Shown one piece after another: positions 1 to 6,238 of a DNA stretch of 17,911 nucleotides (its first letter is position 1; each line of letters begins with the position of its first letter). The translations under genes were made by a program, and so were the position numbers. The DNA is taken from NCBI GenBank assembly GCA_002774415.1, contig PEYL01000077.1, forward strand, positions 1 through 17,911, read 5' to 3'. Source of the stretch: Candidatus Portnoybacteria bacterium CG08_land_8_20_14_0_20_40_83. Lineage in GTDB: Bacteria > Patescibacteriota > Minisyncoccia > Portnoybacterales > GWB1-42-6. The notes under the pieces were generated by a model. The model made no database searches. It was not told where the DNA came from and worked only from the letters and a program-made list of their open reading frames with translations.

Positions 1-10
1 TTTTGCAAAA

Positions 11-30
11 GATTTTGCAAAAGCAAAATC
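11..30. repeat. Short perfect hairpin in AT-rich edge sequence
   Basis: Bases 11-18 (GATTTTGC) and 23-30 (GCAAAATC) form a perfect 8-bp stem with an AAAA loop, followed by ATAATATTTTT. The string TTTTGCAAAA recurs at positions 1-10 and 13-22, and a TTTTTGCAAAA core recurs near 38-48. It could be a weak plus-strand terminator or a repeat remnant. The gene it would serve lies left of the window. Confidence 0.4.
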
Positions 31-66
31 ATAATATTTTTGCAAAATTGCGGCAGGTACGCAGTA

Positions 67-112
67 CCTCGGCCGTTAGGCCGAGGGGATCTATTTTTTC
101 GTTTTTTATTTT
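67..112 (+). terminator. Rho-independent terminator, plus strand
   Basis: CCTCGGCC (67-74) and GGCCGAGG (79-86) pair perfectly over a GTTA loop. They are followed by a T-rich run (about 94-113). A smaller GGTAC/GTACC hairpin (56-60 with 64-68) partly overlaps the left arm. The U-tract lies on the plus side, so it best fits the end of a plus-strand gene left of the window. On the minus strand, downstream of the gene at 117-581, the stem lacks a U-tract and could act only as a weak terminator. Confidence 0.6.
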
Positions 113-116
113 TAAT

Positions 117-581
117 TTATTTTATATATCCAGCCGGCGCTAGTTTTTCAAAGTCAGCGCATCTTGTCCGTCCTGTTGCCTGCGCCTCAGCTTCTGATTT
201 AAACCAAACCTGATTCTCCGGCTTTATGTTTTTGGCCGCCGAACACCAAGGCCAGTGATATATTTTGCTGTTTTTTGAAGCAACGATTAAACCTTTTCCC
301 GAATCGACAGCGTTTGTCGCGCTTTCCAGCACAGAAGCGCTCGCCGCGTCCCCTGCTTGTCCGCTTGCCACTTGTTCACTAATTCCTGTCTGCGGTCCTT
401 CAATAATCAGCGGATTTTTTGGCACTCCCGGTGCAGTCAAATATCCGATTCCAAAACTTATCAACGCCACAAAAACAAATCCCAAAACCAACGCAATATC
501 GCCCTGGTTTTTCTTCGCCCAATCCCCTGCTCTCCCATACCATGAAAGCTTGACTGGATTTTGATTTTCTGAAGTTGACAT
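117..581 (-). CDS. Membrane-anchored protein with C-terminal Ada-type metal-binding-like domain
   Basis: A 154-residue protein of unknown role. Residues about 29-48 form one hydrophobic transmembrane helix after a basic, polar N-terminus. Residues about 50-95 are a low-complexity Gly/Ala/Ser linker. Residues about 97-148 resemble the small domain related to the metal-binding part of Ada that is found on many CPR and nuclease-linked proteins: VASKNSKIYHWPWC, a KPENQVWF segment, then an EAEA helix and a TRCADF end. Only C113 and C141 remain where four-Cys members have two pairs; H109 might help bind a metal. The C-terminal domain probably lies outside the membrane. No Shine-Dalgarno sequence precedes the ATG. 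The gene is divergent from rpmA, and its first codons overlap the rpmA -35 box. Domain identity is a family-level judgement; DNA repair activity is not implied. Confidence 0.75.
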   Translation of the reverse strand: MSTSENQNPVKLSWYGRAGDWAKKNQGDIALVLGFVFVALISFGIGYLTAPGVPKNPLIIEGPQTGISEQVASGQAGDAASASVLESATNAVDSGKGLIVASKNSKIYHWPWCSAAKNIKPENQVWFKSEAEAQATGRTRCADFEKLAPAGYIK

Positions 582-603
582 AGTAATTTTTATTTGTTAT
601 ACT
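575..603 (+). promoter_or_regulatory. Near-consensus sigma70-type promoter for rpmA
   Basis: TTGACA at 575-580 and TATACT at 598-603 are separated by exactly 17 bp, which matches the housekeeping sigma consensus closely. Transcription should start near 610, giving an rpmA leader of about 37 nt. The -35 box covers the start codon of the divergent minus-strand gene (579-581), so RNA polymerase bound here would sit over that gene's start. Confidence 0.75.
596..601 (-). promoter_or_regulatory. Possible minus-strand -10 element overlapping the rpmA -10
   Basis: The minus strand reads TATAAC over 596-601, sharing four bases with the plus-strand TATACT (598-603). Start sites about 7 nt downstream would leave a leader of under 10 nt before the ATG at 581, so the membrane-protein mRNA would be nearly leaderless. 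No good minus-strand -35 was seen. Confidence 0.35.
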
Positions 604-646
604 GTATTCGTGGTAAATTTTGATTTTTGAATTTTGAATTAAATTT

Positions 647-928
647 ATGGCCCATACAAAGGCGGCCGGAACTTCAAGATTAGGTCGCGATTCACAACCA
701 AAATATTTAGGAGTAAAATTATTTGCCGGCGAGCGCGCCAAACCCGGCAGTATTTTAGTCCGCCAACGAGGCACTAAATTCAAACCTGGCAAAAATGTCA
801 AGCGCGGCTCAGACGACACCCTTTATTCTATAGCAGAAGGCATAGTCCAGTTTGCCACAAAAAATATCAAAAAATTTGACGGCAACAAACGCGAAGCAAA
901 GATTGTTAATGTGATACCGGGCAAATAG
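647..928 (+). CDS. rpmA: 50S ribosomal protein L27
   Basis: A 93-residue L27 of the large ribosomal subunit, whose N-terminal tail reaches the peptidyl transferase centre. The N-terminus [19 protein letters not shown] and the core [22 protein letters not shown] are diagnostic. It begins directly with MAH, with no cleavable leader of the kind seen in Firmicutes. The C-terminus is slightly longer and Lys-rich. No Shine-Dalgarno sequence precedes the ATG, only an AT-rich leader carrying the TTTTGAATTTTGAATT-type repeat seen elsewhere here. The usual neighbour rplU (L21) is absent; a dedicated promoter at 575-603 drives it instead. An unknown small gene follows. Confidence 0.97.
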   Translation: MAHTKAAGTSRLGRDSQPKYLGVKLFAGERAKPGSILVRQRGTKFKPGKNVKRGSDDTLYSIAEGIVQFATKNIKKFDGNKREAKIVNVIPGK

Positions 929-940
929 TTCTTTTAAAAG

Positions 941-947
941 AAAGGAG
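941..947 (+). promoter_or_regulatory. Strong Shine-Dalgarno for the 957 gene
   Basis: AAAGGAG lies 9 nt before the ATG at 957. It is one of very few clear ribosome binding sites in the window and supports this start. Confidence 0.7.
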
Positions 948-956
948 TGGGCTGAT

Positions 957-1193
957 ATGGAAAAACTCTGCAAAGATATGGCAAAAAAGATTTTAAAGCA
1001 GTACTTGTACGAACCGCCGTCTATTACTGAACGCCAAAAAAGGCAACTTAACGAAGGTGGCGAAATCAAAAAAAGCATTAAGGCAAACGGCTATCAAGTG
1101 GAGCTCCGAATTACTTTTCAGGGATTGCAGGTAAAAGTATTTAAGGGCGCTGCGCTTTGCGCTGAATCTGCCAGTCAACGGCCATATGGTTAA
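957..1193 (+). CDS. Small basic hypothetical protein
   Basis: A 78-residue Lys-rich protein that I do not recognise. The N-terminal half (about residues 1-45) is predicted to be helical with many Lys/Gln residues. Residues about 46-65 (YQVELRITFQGLQVKVFKG) alternate like a beta hairpin. There is no signal peptide or membrane segment. It lies 28 bp downstream of rpmA, has a good Shine-Dalgarno sequence and is followed by a terminator at 1220-1246, so it is probably co-transcribed with rpmA. The ribosome binding site and operon position support a real gene, but function cannot be assigned. Confidence 0.6.
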   Translation: MEKLCKDMAKKILKQYLYEPPSITERQKRQLNEGGEIKKSIKANGYQVELRITFQGLQVKVFKGAALCAESASQRPYG

Positions 1194-1219
1194 ATCCTGA
1201 CACAATAAGTCTCTTCTCC

Positions 1220-1246
1220 CCTCTTTACAAAAGAGGAGCGTTTTTT
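1220..1246 (+). terminator. Rho-independent terminator of the rpmA unit
   Basis: CCTCTTT (1220-1226) and AAAGAGG (1230-1236) form a perfect 7-bp stem with an ACA loop, then AGCG and six Ts (1241-1246). The T-run overlaps the stop codon of the convergent pyrG (1245-1247). On the minus strand the hairpin lacks a U-tract. Confidence 0.75.
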
Positions 1247-2870
1247 ATTTATTGATTGCCGCCTCCACAAATTCTCTAAACAACGGATGCGGCTCAAGGG
1301 GACGGGATTTAAATTCAGGATGGAATTGCGTTCCGAGAAAAAATGGGTGTTCGGTTTTTGGCAGTTCCGCAATTTCCATCAGCCGGCCGTCCGGCGATTT
1401 ACCCGAAAACACCAGGCCACTTTTTTCCAGAGTTTCTATATATTCGGGATTCACTTCCCAGCGATGGCGGTGGCGTTCCGAAATCAAATGTTTTTTATAG
1501 GCGCTAAATGCTTGGGTACGCATGGTAATTGCCGCCGGATACGCCCCCAACCGCATTGTCGCGCCGTAGTTTTTATCTTCCAGAATTTTCTTCTGTTCGG
1601 GCATAATATCAATCACCGGATACTTTGTCTCTTTGTCTATTTCCGTTGTATGCGCGGCTTTCAATCCGCAGACATGACGGGCAAATTCTATAACTGCGAG
1701 CTGCATGCCATAACACAATCCCAGATACGGGATTTTATTTTTTCTGCAAAACTCAATCACTTTTATTTTTCCCTCAGTGCCCCGCGAGCCAAAGCCGCCG
1801 GGGACTATAATGCCGTCGTACTCTTTAAGAATTTTTACGGCTTTGGCATCTTTCTCAAATGATTCCGCGTTAATCCAATCAATCTCCGGTTTGCGTTTAT
1901 GGAAAAATGCCGCGTGCTTTATTGCCTCAATAACGGAAATATATGCATCCGATAAAATGAAATCGCCCGTCCCAAAATATTTTCCGACAATCCCGATTTT
2001 TATGGGCTTCTTGGCAGTCTTGATTATTTTGACCAAACCAGCCCAATCCTTCATGTTAGACTTTTTTGGCTTTACTTCTAATTTCTGCAAAATCAAATCG
2101 CTTAATTTGTCTTTCTCAAAATTTATTGGCACTTCATAAATCGTTTCAATGTCCGGCGCAGAAATTACATTTTCCTCGTGCATGTTGCAATTGACGGCGA
2201 TTTTTTCCTTGCGTTTTTTGTCAAGCGGCACAGACGAACGCGCTAAAATAAAATCGGGCTGTATGCCGGCAGAATTTAATGTACGCACGGCATACTGGGT
2301 TGGTTTTGTTTTCATTTCGCCGATTTTACTCGGGATAGGCAAATAACTCACCAAAACAAAAAGTACATCCTTTGGTTTTTTTAATTTAAGCATTCTGGCT
2401 GCTTCTAAAAATAAAACATTCTGGTATTCGCCGACAGTTCCGCCGATTTCAATTGTGATAAAATCCGCTTTGGCTTTTTTCAGCGCTTTTTCTATTCTTT
2501 CAATAACCTCCAACGGAATATGAGGCACCACCTCCACGCATTTTCCTTCATAACCCATATTTCTTTCACGATGGATAACCGCCTCATAAATGCTGCCCGT
2601 GGTCATATAATTTATAGCCGGCAAATCCAAACCTAAAAATCTTTCGTAATTGCCCATGTCTTGGTCGCATTCTGTTCCTTCATCCAAAACAAAAACCTCA
2701 CCGTGTTCAGTGGGATTCATGGTGCCGGCGTCAACGTTGACATACGGATCAATTTTTATGGCAGTGACCGAAAATCCGCGCGCTTGAATAATTTTCCCGA
2801 TAGAAGCAGTAGCGACTCCTTTTCCGACGCCAGACATCACTCCTCCGGCTACAAAAATATATTTTGCCAC
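1245..2870 (-). CDS. pyrG: CTP synthase
   Basis: A 541-residue glutamine-dependent CTP synthase making CTP from UTP, ATP and glutamine-derived ammonia. The N-terminal synthetase domain (about 1-270) has the P-loop-like GGVMSGVGKG (9-18, K17), the HGEVFV segment (56-61) and EIGGTVGE (141-148). The C-terminal class I glutamine amidotransferase domain (about 290-540) has PGGFG (357-361), nucleophile C386 in GLCYGMQ, and H517/E519 in FHPEF. Length matches the usual ~540. The nucleophile motif is GLCYGMQ rather than the commoner GICLGMQ, and the synthetase half is somewhat divergent. All catalytic residues are present. The start is GTG (2868-2870) with no Shine-Dalgarno sequence. It is the last minus-strand gene, 119 bp downstream of rplI. 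Confidence 0.97.
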   Translation of the reverse strand: MAKYIFVAGGVMSGVGKGVATASIGKIIQARGFSVTAIKIDPYVNVDAGTMNPTEHGEVFVLDEGTECDQDMGNYERFLGLDLPAINYMTTGSIYEAVIHRERNMGYEGKCVEVVPHIPLEVIERIEKALKKAKADFITIEIGGTVGEYQNVLFLEAARMLKLKKPKDVLFVLVSYLPIPSKIGEMKTKPTQYAVRTLNSAGIQPDFILARSSVPLDKKRKEKIAVNCNMHEENVISAPDIETIYEVPINFEKDKLSDLILQKLEVKPKKSNMKDWAGLVKIIKTAKKPIKIGIVGKYFGTGDFILSDAYISVIEAIKHAAFFHKRKPEIDWINAESFEKDAKAVKILKEYDGIIVPGGFGSRGTEGKIKVIEFCRKNKIPYLGLCYGMQLAVIEFARHVCGLKAAHTTEIDKETKYPVIDIMPEQKKILEDKNYGATMRLGAYPAAITMRTQAFSAYKKHLISERHRHRWEVNPEYIETLEKSGLVFSGKSPDGRLMEIAELPKTEHPFFLGTQFHPEFKSRPLEPHPLFREFVEAAINK

Positions 2871-2989
2871 AACAGTAATTCAAAGTGCAAAGTTCAATCC
2901 GCCAGCTGGCGGACAAAATGACAATTTTAAATTTAAATCATTTTGAATTTTACATTGTAATTTTGCATTTTGATTTTTGATTTTTGAAT
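2871..2989. repeat. AT-rich intergenic heptamer-like repeat with a 16-bp palindrome
   Basis: The spacer between rplI and pyrG consists of variants of CAAAGTGCAAAGTTCAA and TTTTGCATTTTGATTTTTGA. Bases 2898-2913 (TCCGCCAGCTGGCGGA) form a perfect GC-rich palindrome in the middle. Related AT strings recur at 7362-7425, 7530-7560 and 12140-12280 and inside the GT4 gene. No U-tract follows the palindrome on the minus strand, so it is not a standard terminator. Confidence 0.6.
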
Positions 2990-3448
2990 TTACGCTTTTT
3001 CTTTAATCTCTTCTGTCACAATAATTTTAATCTTCGCCTCAAGCCCGTGATCAAGCTCCAGAGTAATTTCATATTCCCCTACTTCTTTAATCGGCTCCTC
3101 TAATTTAACTTGATTCTTTTTAATATCAAACCCTTTTTCCTGAATGGCTTTTGTAATTTTCAACGGCGTTATAGAACCGAATAATTTCCCGTCATCGCCA
3201 ATCTTGGCCTGGATTTCTATTTCCTGGCCGTCCAGCTCTTGCACCGTTTCTTCTGTCTTTTTTAAATCAAGCTCGGCGGCAAGTTCCGCAGTCGCTTTTT
3301 CCGTCTCAATTTCTCTTAGCGCTACTTCTGTTGCCGGCTTGGCTAATCCTTGGGGAATCAAAAAGTTCCTGGCATGGCCGTCTGCCACATCTTTCACATC
3401 ATATTTCTTGCCTAATTTTTCTACATCGCGAAGAAGAATAATTTTCAT
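2990..3448 (-). CDS. rplI: 50S ribosomal protein L9
   Basis: A 152-residue L9, close to the usual ~150. The N-terminal rRNA-binding domain shows MKIILLRDVEKLGKK and the signature GHARNFLIPQGLA (about 24-36). A long charged connecting helix runs from about 40 to 75. The C-terminal domain (about 76-149) includes GKLFGSITP and ends in a Lys/Glu-rich tail. The ATG is preceded by an imperfect palindrome, not a Shine-Dalgarno sequence. Usual partners (rpsF, ssb, rpsR) are absent; acylphosphatase is upstream and pyrG downstream. Confidence 0.97.
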   Translation of the reverse strand: MKIILLRDVEKLGKKYDVKDVADGHARNFLIPQGLAKPATEVALREIETEKATAELAAELDLKKTEETVQELDGQEIEIQAKIGDDGKLFGSITPLKITKAIQEKGFDIKKNQVKLEEPIKEVGEYEITLELDHGLEAKIKIIVTEEIKEKA

Positions 3449-3539
3449 AATCTATACGAATCTACGAATTCTATGCGAATACGCGAATATGCGAATTCGC
3501 ATATTTGTAGATTCGCATTAAATTCGCATAATTCGTATA
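3449..3539. repeat. Palindromic repeat built from GAATnTACGAAT/ATGCGAAT units
   Basis: The spacer between acyP and rplI is an imperfect palindrome. ATACGAAT at 3454-3461 is inverted as ATTCGTAT at 3531-3538. The centre, 3486-3505 (AATATGCGAATTCGCATATT), is a perfect 20-bp palindrome. Units such as ATGCGAAT and CTACGAAT recur on both arms. It would fold as a long hairpin in a minus-strand transcript just before rplI. Confidence 0.6.
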
Positions 3540-3818
3540 TCATAAATACCTAATCTCAAATTTTTCAAACTCTCCTTTTGCCTCTTCCCATTTTACATCA
3601 AGATTCTCCACATTAGCAAATTTAGGCCCTTCTTTGCAATATTCAATAAATTTTTTTAATTTTTCTTCTTCTCCTTCAACCACAATTTTAACCGTCCCGT
3701 CCGGCTCGTTGGATACCCAGCCTACCAATAAAATTTCTTGCGCTTTATCAAAAATATGGGCCCTGAAGAAAACTCCTTGAACCGCACCAGAAACCTTAAT
3801 GATAACGCGTTTATTCAT
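3540..3818 (-). CDS. acyP: Acylphosphatase
   Basis: A 92-residue acylphosphatase, which hydrolyses carboxyl-phosphate bonds of small acyl phosphates in the cytoplasm. The family signature is complete: GAVQGVFFRA with catalytic R19, then GWVSNEPDG with catalytic N37, and VKIVVEGEEE. Length is typical. Its ATG shares a base with the stop codon of the S41 protease gene (TAATG, 3816-3820), so translation is probably coupled. The physiological substrate cannot be read from context. Confidence 0.95.
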   Translation of the reverse strand: MNKRVIIKVSGAVQGVFFRAHIFDKAQEILLVGWVSNEPDGTVKIVVEGEEEKLKKFIEYCKEGPKFANVENLDVKWEEAKGEFEKFEIRYL

Positions 3819-5023
3819 TATTTTAACATCTCCAAAGCCTTATCTAGCTGCGGATCGCGGCCAGCATCAACATCTTCCTGTGTTCGCCCGACTTGAATAT
3901 CCGGTTCCAGCCCCTGCTCCATAATTGAGTGACCTGATGGCGTCAGCCATTTGGCAACCGTCACTTTGAGCGATGTGCCGCCGCGTAAATTTTCTAGTTC
4001 CTGAACCGAGCCCTTTCCGAATGATTTTTCTCCGACTAATTTTATTCCGTTATCATCCCTGAGCGCGCCCGCCAAAATTTCAGAGGCGGAAGCCGAGCCT
4101 TGATCAATCAAAACAACCGTGGGATAAGTGGCTAATTTTTTATATCCATAGCTTGTATGTTCGTTCTTATTGCCATTGCCAAAATCTTCGCTAACCACTA
4201 ATTTGCCGCCGTCAACAAACCAGCTGGCAATGTCAACTGCTACTTCCAGATATCCGCCCGGATTGCCGCGCAAATCAAGAACAATTCCCTGCGCGTTTGA
4301 ATTTAAAATTTCATTAACTTTTTTTGTAAATTCATTGGCTGCGTTTTCTGTAAATTCATACAGCTGAATATAGGCAATTTTTTTGCCGCCGATATCTTTT
4401 ATTTCGTATTTTAAAATCGGCACATTTATAACATCCCTAGTAATCTTATAGTCTTTTGTGTCTGACCATCCTTCTCTTAGTATTGCCAGGGTCACTTGAG
4501 TACCTTTTGACCCTCTAATTAAATTAACCGCCTCATCCACATTTAAATCCGCAGTTGCCTTATCATCAATTTTTAGAATTTGATCGCCGGCCAGTAGCCC
4601 GGCTTTTTTTGCCGGCGAGCCTTCAAGAGGCGATATAACTATCAAAATATCTTTGCGCATTCCGATTTCAGCGCCAATACCGTCAAAGCTGCCCTTGATG
4701 TCCTCGCTAAATTTTTTGCTTTCCACGGGAGGGAAAAATGCGGTATATGGATCGCCGAGCGACTTAACCATACCGTCAATCGCGCCATAAACCATTTTTT
4801 GATAATCCAAGGCTGAACGATTAACAAATTTTTCTTCAATTTGTGTCCAGCTGTCCCAGAAAAGGCTAAAATCAATACTATCTGGCTTGCCTGTTTCTTT
4901 ATTAAAAACACCACTTACTTTTTCAATTGACGGCCTTGAATTTTTGCCATACCAAAAACCGCCGTAAAAGCTGCCAGCCAGCAAAATAACTATAATTACT
5001 GAAGATATAAATTTTCTCCGCAT
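3818..5023 (-). CDS. C-terminal processing peptidase, S41 family (CtpA/Prc-like)
   Basis: A 401-residue exported serine protease. An N-terminal signal anchor spans about 7-25. A tail-specific protease N-domain (about 50-105), a PDZ domain (about 110-190, with GIGAEIG and LAGDQILKIDD) and the S41 catalytic core (about 205-380) follow. GSASASEILAGAL (309-321) carries the nucleophilic serine, most likely S312. GEKSFGKGSVQ holds the general-base lysine K337 and Q341, completing the Ser-Lys dyad. LRGNPGGYL (251-259) is also family-typical. It acts outside the membrane, trimming C-termini of envelope proteins, and is adjacent to envelope glycan genes. No Shine-Dalgarno sequence is visible. It overlaps acyP by one base. 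Confidence 0.95.
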   Translation of the reverse strand: MRRKFISSVIIVILLAGSFYGGFWYGKNSRPSIEKVSGVFNKETGKPDSIDFSLFWDSWTQIEEKFVNRSALDYQKMVYGAIDGMVKSLGDPYTAFFPPVESKKFSEDIKGSFDGIGAEIGMRKDILIVISPLEGSPAKKAGLLAGDQILKIDDKATADLNVDEAVNLIRGSKGTQVTLAILREGWSDTKDYKITRDVINVPILKYEIKDIGGKKIAYIQLYEFTENAANEFTKKVNEILNSNAQGIVLDLRGNPGGYLEVAVDIASWFVDGGKLVVSEDFGNGNKNEHTSYGYKKLATYPTVVLIDQGSASASEILAGALRDDNGIKLVGEKSFGKGSVQELENLRGGTSLKVTVAKWLTPSGHSIMEQGLEPDIQVGRTQEDVDAGRDPQLDKALEMLK

Positions 5024-5071
5024 TTTTGAATATCTTAATATCTTAATTTCCTAATATCTAATTTCGATATT

Positions 5072-5307
5072 ACAAGATGGTTACAAAACTCGTTATTGCC
5101 TGCCCAGCTTAGCTGGGCCTGAGCCCTTCGACTTCGCTCAGGGTGAACTGGAGTCAAAGGCTAATTTCACTGGTTTCCTGCCAAAATTTTACCCTTCCCT
5201 TCGATAAACTCAGGGTAAACTAGCTCAGGGAATAAAATTTATAGTGAGCTTGCAGAGCTAAGCTCAGCTTTGTCGAATCTATTTTGGCACTTTTGTAACC
5301 ATCTTTA
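5072..5307. mobile_element. MITE-like element with terminal inverted repeats
   Basis: AAGATGGTTACAAAA at 5074-5088 is perfectly inverted as TTTTGTAACCATCTT at 5291-5305. CGATATT occurs as a direct repeat just outside each end (5065-5071 and 5308-5314), consistent with a 7-bp target duplication. The interior has no gene. It contains nested hairpins: GCCCAGCT/AGCTGGGC (5102-5118) and CCTGAGC/GCTCAGG (5118-5142), then CCCTTCGATAAACTCAGGG-type sequence around 5198-5215. The right end supplies the stop codon of the GT2 gene (5305-5307). No transposase is present, so it would be non-autonomous. Confidence 0.6.
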
Positions 5308-6117
5308 CGATATTGGATATTGGATATTTTTAAATCCGTATTTTAAATAATATTTCACCGCACTGGAAATATGTATCCTGGTATATTTATTCATAAAGAG
5401 ATCCAAGATGCCGCCGGCCTTTTTACTAGTTCTTAAATGGTAATGATACATTTTGGCTTCGGGAAAATAGACAATCTTAAATCCTGCCTGCCAAAATCTT
5501 CGGCACCAATCAACGTCCTCAAAATACATAAAAAAACGGTCGTCCATCGGCCCTACTTCGCGAGCGGCATCTGCTCGCACAAGAAGAGAAGAGCCTAGCA
5601 GCCAATCAACTTCACGCGGCTGTTTATGATTATAATCGCGCATCAGAAACCTTTCCTCTAATTTCTTTCCCAGATTTGTCTTGCCAAAAATTGTGCGGCG
5701 GGCCAGAATTGTTAACGGGCCAAAAAATCTCAAACAAGATTCCTGGACGCTGCCGTCAAGATTCAATAACTGCGGCCCAACTATTGCCACATCTTCGTGA
5801 ATATCAAGATAATTAATCAATTTTTCAATTGCATCTTCTTTTAAAATAATATCAGAATTTAAAATTAAAATATATTTGCCTTTTACTCTTTTTAATCCTT
5901 CATTTACCAAAGCCCTGAAACCCAGATTTTTTTGGAAAGGAATCAATTGAAATTCAGGAAAAAATTCTTTGACCACAAATTCCGTATCTTCGTCAGACTG
6001 CGAATCCATGACAAAAACTTCTGCTTCAATTTCAGCCAACGCCTCTTTCAATGAATTAAGGCATAATTTCAGCAGTTCGGGGGTTTTATAATTGGTGACG
6101 ATGACAGATAAGTCCAT
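5305..6117 (-). CDS. Family 2 glycosyltransferase (rhamnosyltransferase-like)
   Basis: A 270-residue GT-A fold enzyme, cytoplasmic or peripheral, transferring a sugar from a nucleotide donor during glycan assembly. The N-terminus DLSVIVTNYKTPELL and the NLGF segment (64-67) are typical. The metal/nucleotide motif is NSD (87-89). DWLLGSSLLVR (171-181) and FMYFEDVDWCRR (196-207) match WbbL-type rhamnosyltransferases, with the acidic pair in FEDVDW the likely base region. No C-terminal transmembrane helices are seen. The stop codon lies in the terminal repeat of the adjacent MITE-like element. Without that element the frame would run about nine codons further. Donor and acceptor are unknown. Confidence 0.88.
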   Translation of the reverse strand: MDLSVIVTNYKTPELLKLCLNSLKEALAEIEAEVFVMDSQSDEDTEFVVKEFFPEFQLIPFQKNLGFRALVNEGLKRVKGKYILILNSDIILKEDAIEKLINYLDIHEDVAIVGPQLLNLDGSVQESCLRFFGPLTILARRTIFGKTNLGKKLEERFLMRDYNHKQPREVDWLLGSSLLVRADAAREVGPMDDRFFMYFEDVDWCRRFWQAGFKIVYFPEAKMYHYHLRTSKKAGGILDLFMNKYTRIHISSAVKYYLKYGFKNIQYPIS

Positions 6118-6238
6118 AATCAGTTAAAAGTTTTTGGTCTTGGCGGCCAGTATAGTTTTTGGTCTTGGCCTTTGGGTTTTAACCTTTGACCATGACCCTT
6201 GACCAGACCGGCTGCTATGACTTTAAACCATAAACCTT
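6118..6238. repeat. Intergenic repeats of GGTC/GGTTTA heptamer type
   Basis: The spacer between the LCP gene and the GT2 gene is repetitive. AGTTTTTGGTCTTGGC occurs twice (about 6129-6144 and 6154-6169). The minus strand reads as degenerate 7-bp units such as GGTTTAT, GGTCAAG, GGTCATG and GGTCAAA. It differs in sequence from the TTTTGAA-type spacers but has the same style. No gene or clear terminator is seen. Confidence 0.5.

Noticed and set aside
400..819. Minus-strand open frame across rpmA and its promoter
   Set aside because: It overlaps both rpmA and the membrane-protein gene in other frames and has no family features.
1287..1862. Long plus-strand open frame of 191 codons
   Set aside because: It is antisense to pyrG, whose conserved motifs are complete. 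The translation has no recognisable domain.
3144..3521. Plus-strand open frame of 125 codons
   Set aside because: Ser-rich shadow of rplI that runs into a palindromic spacer; no ribosome site.
5089..5290. Small gene inside the 5072-5307 element
   Set aside because: Frames are short on both strands and made of hairpin repeats; no start with a ribosome site.
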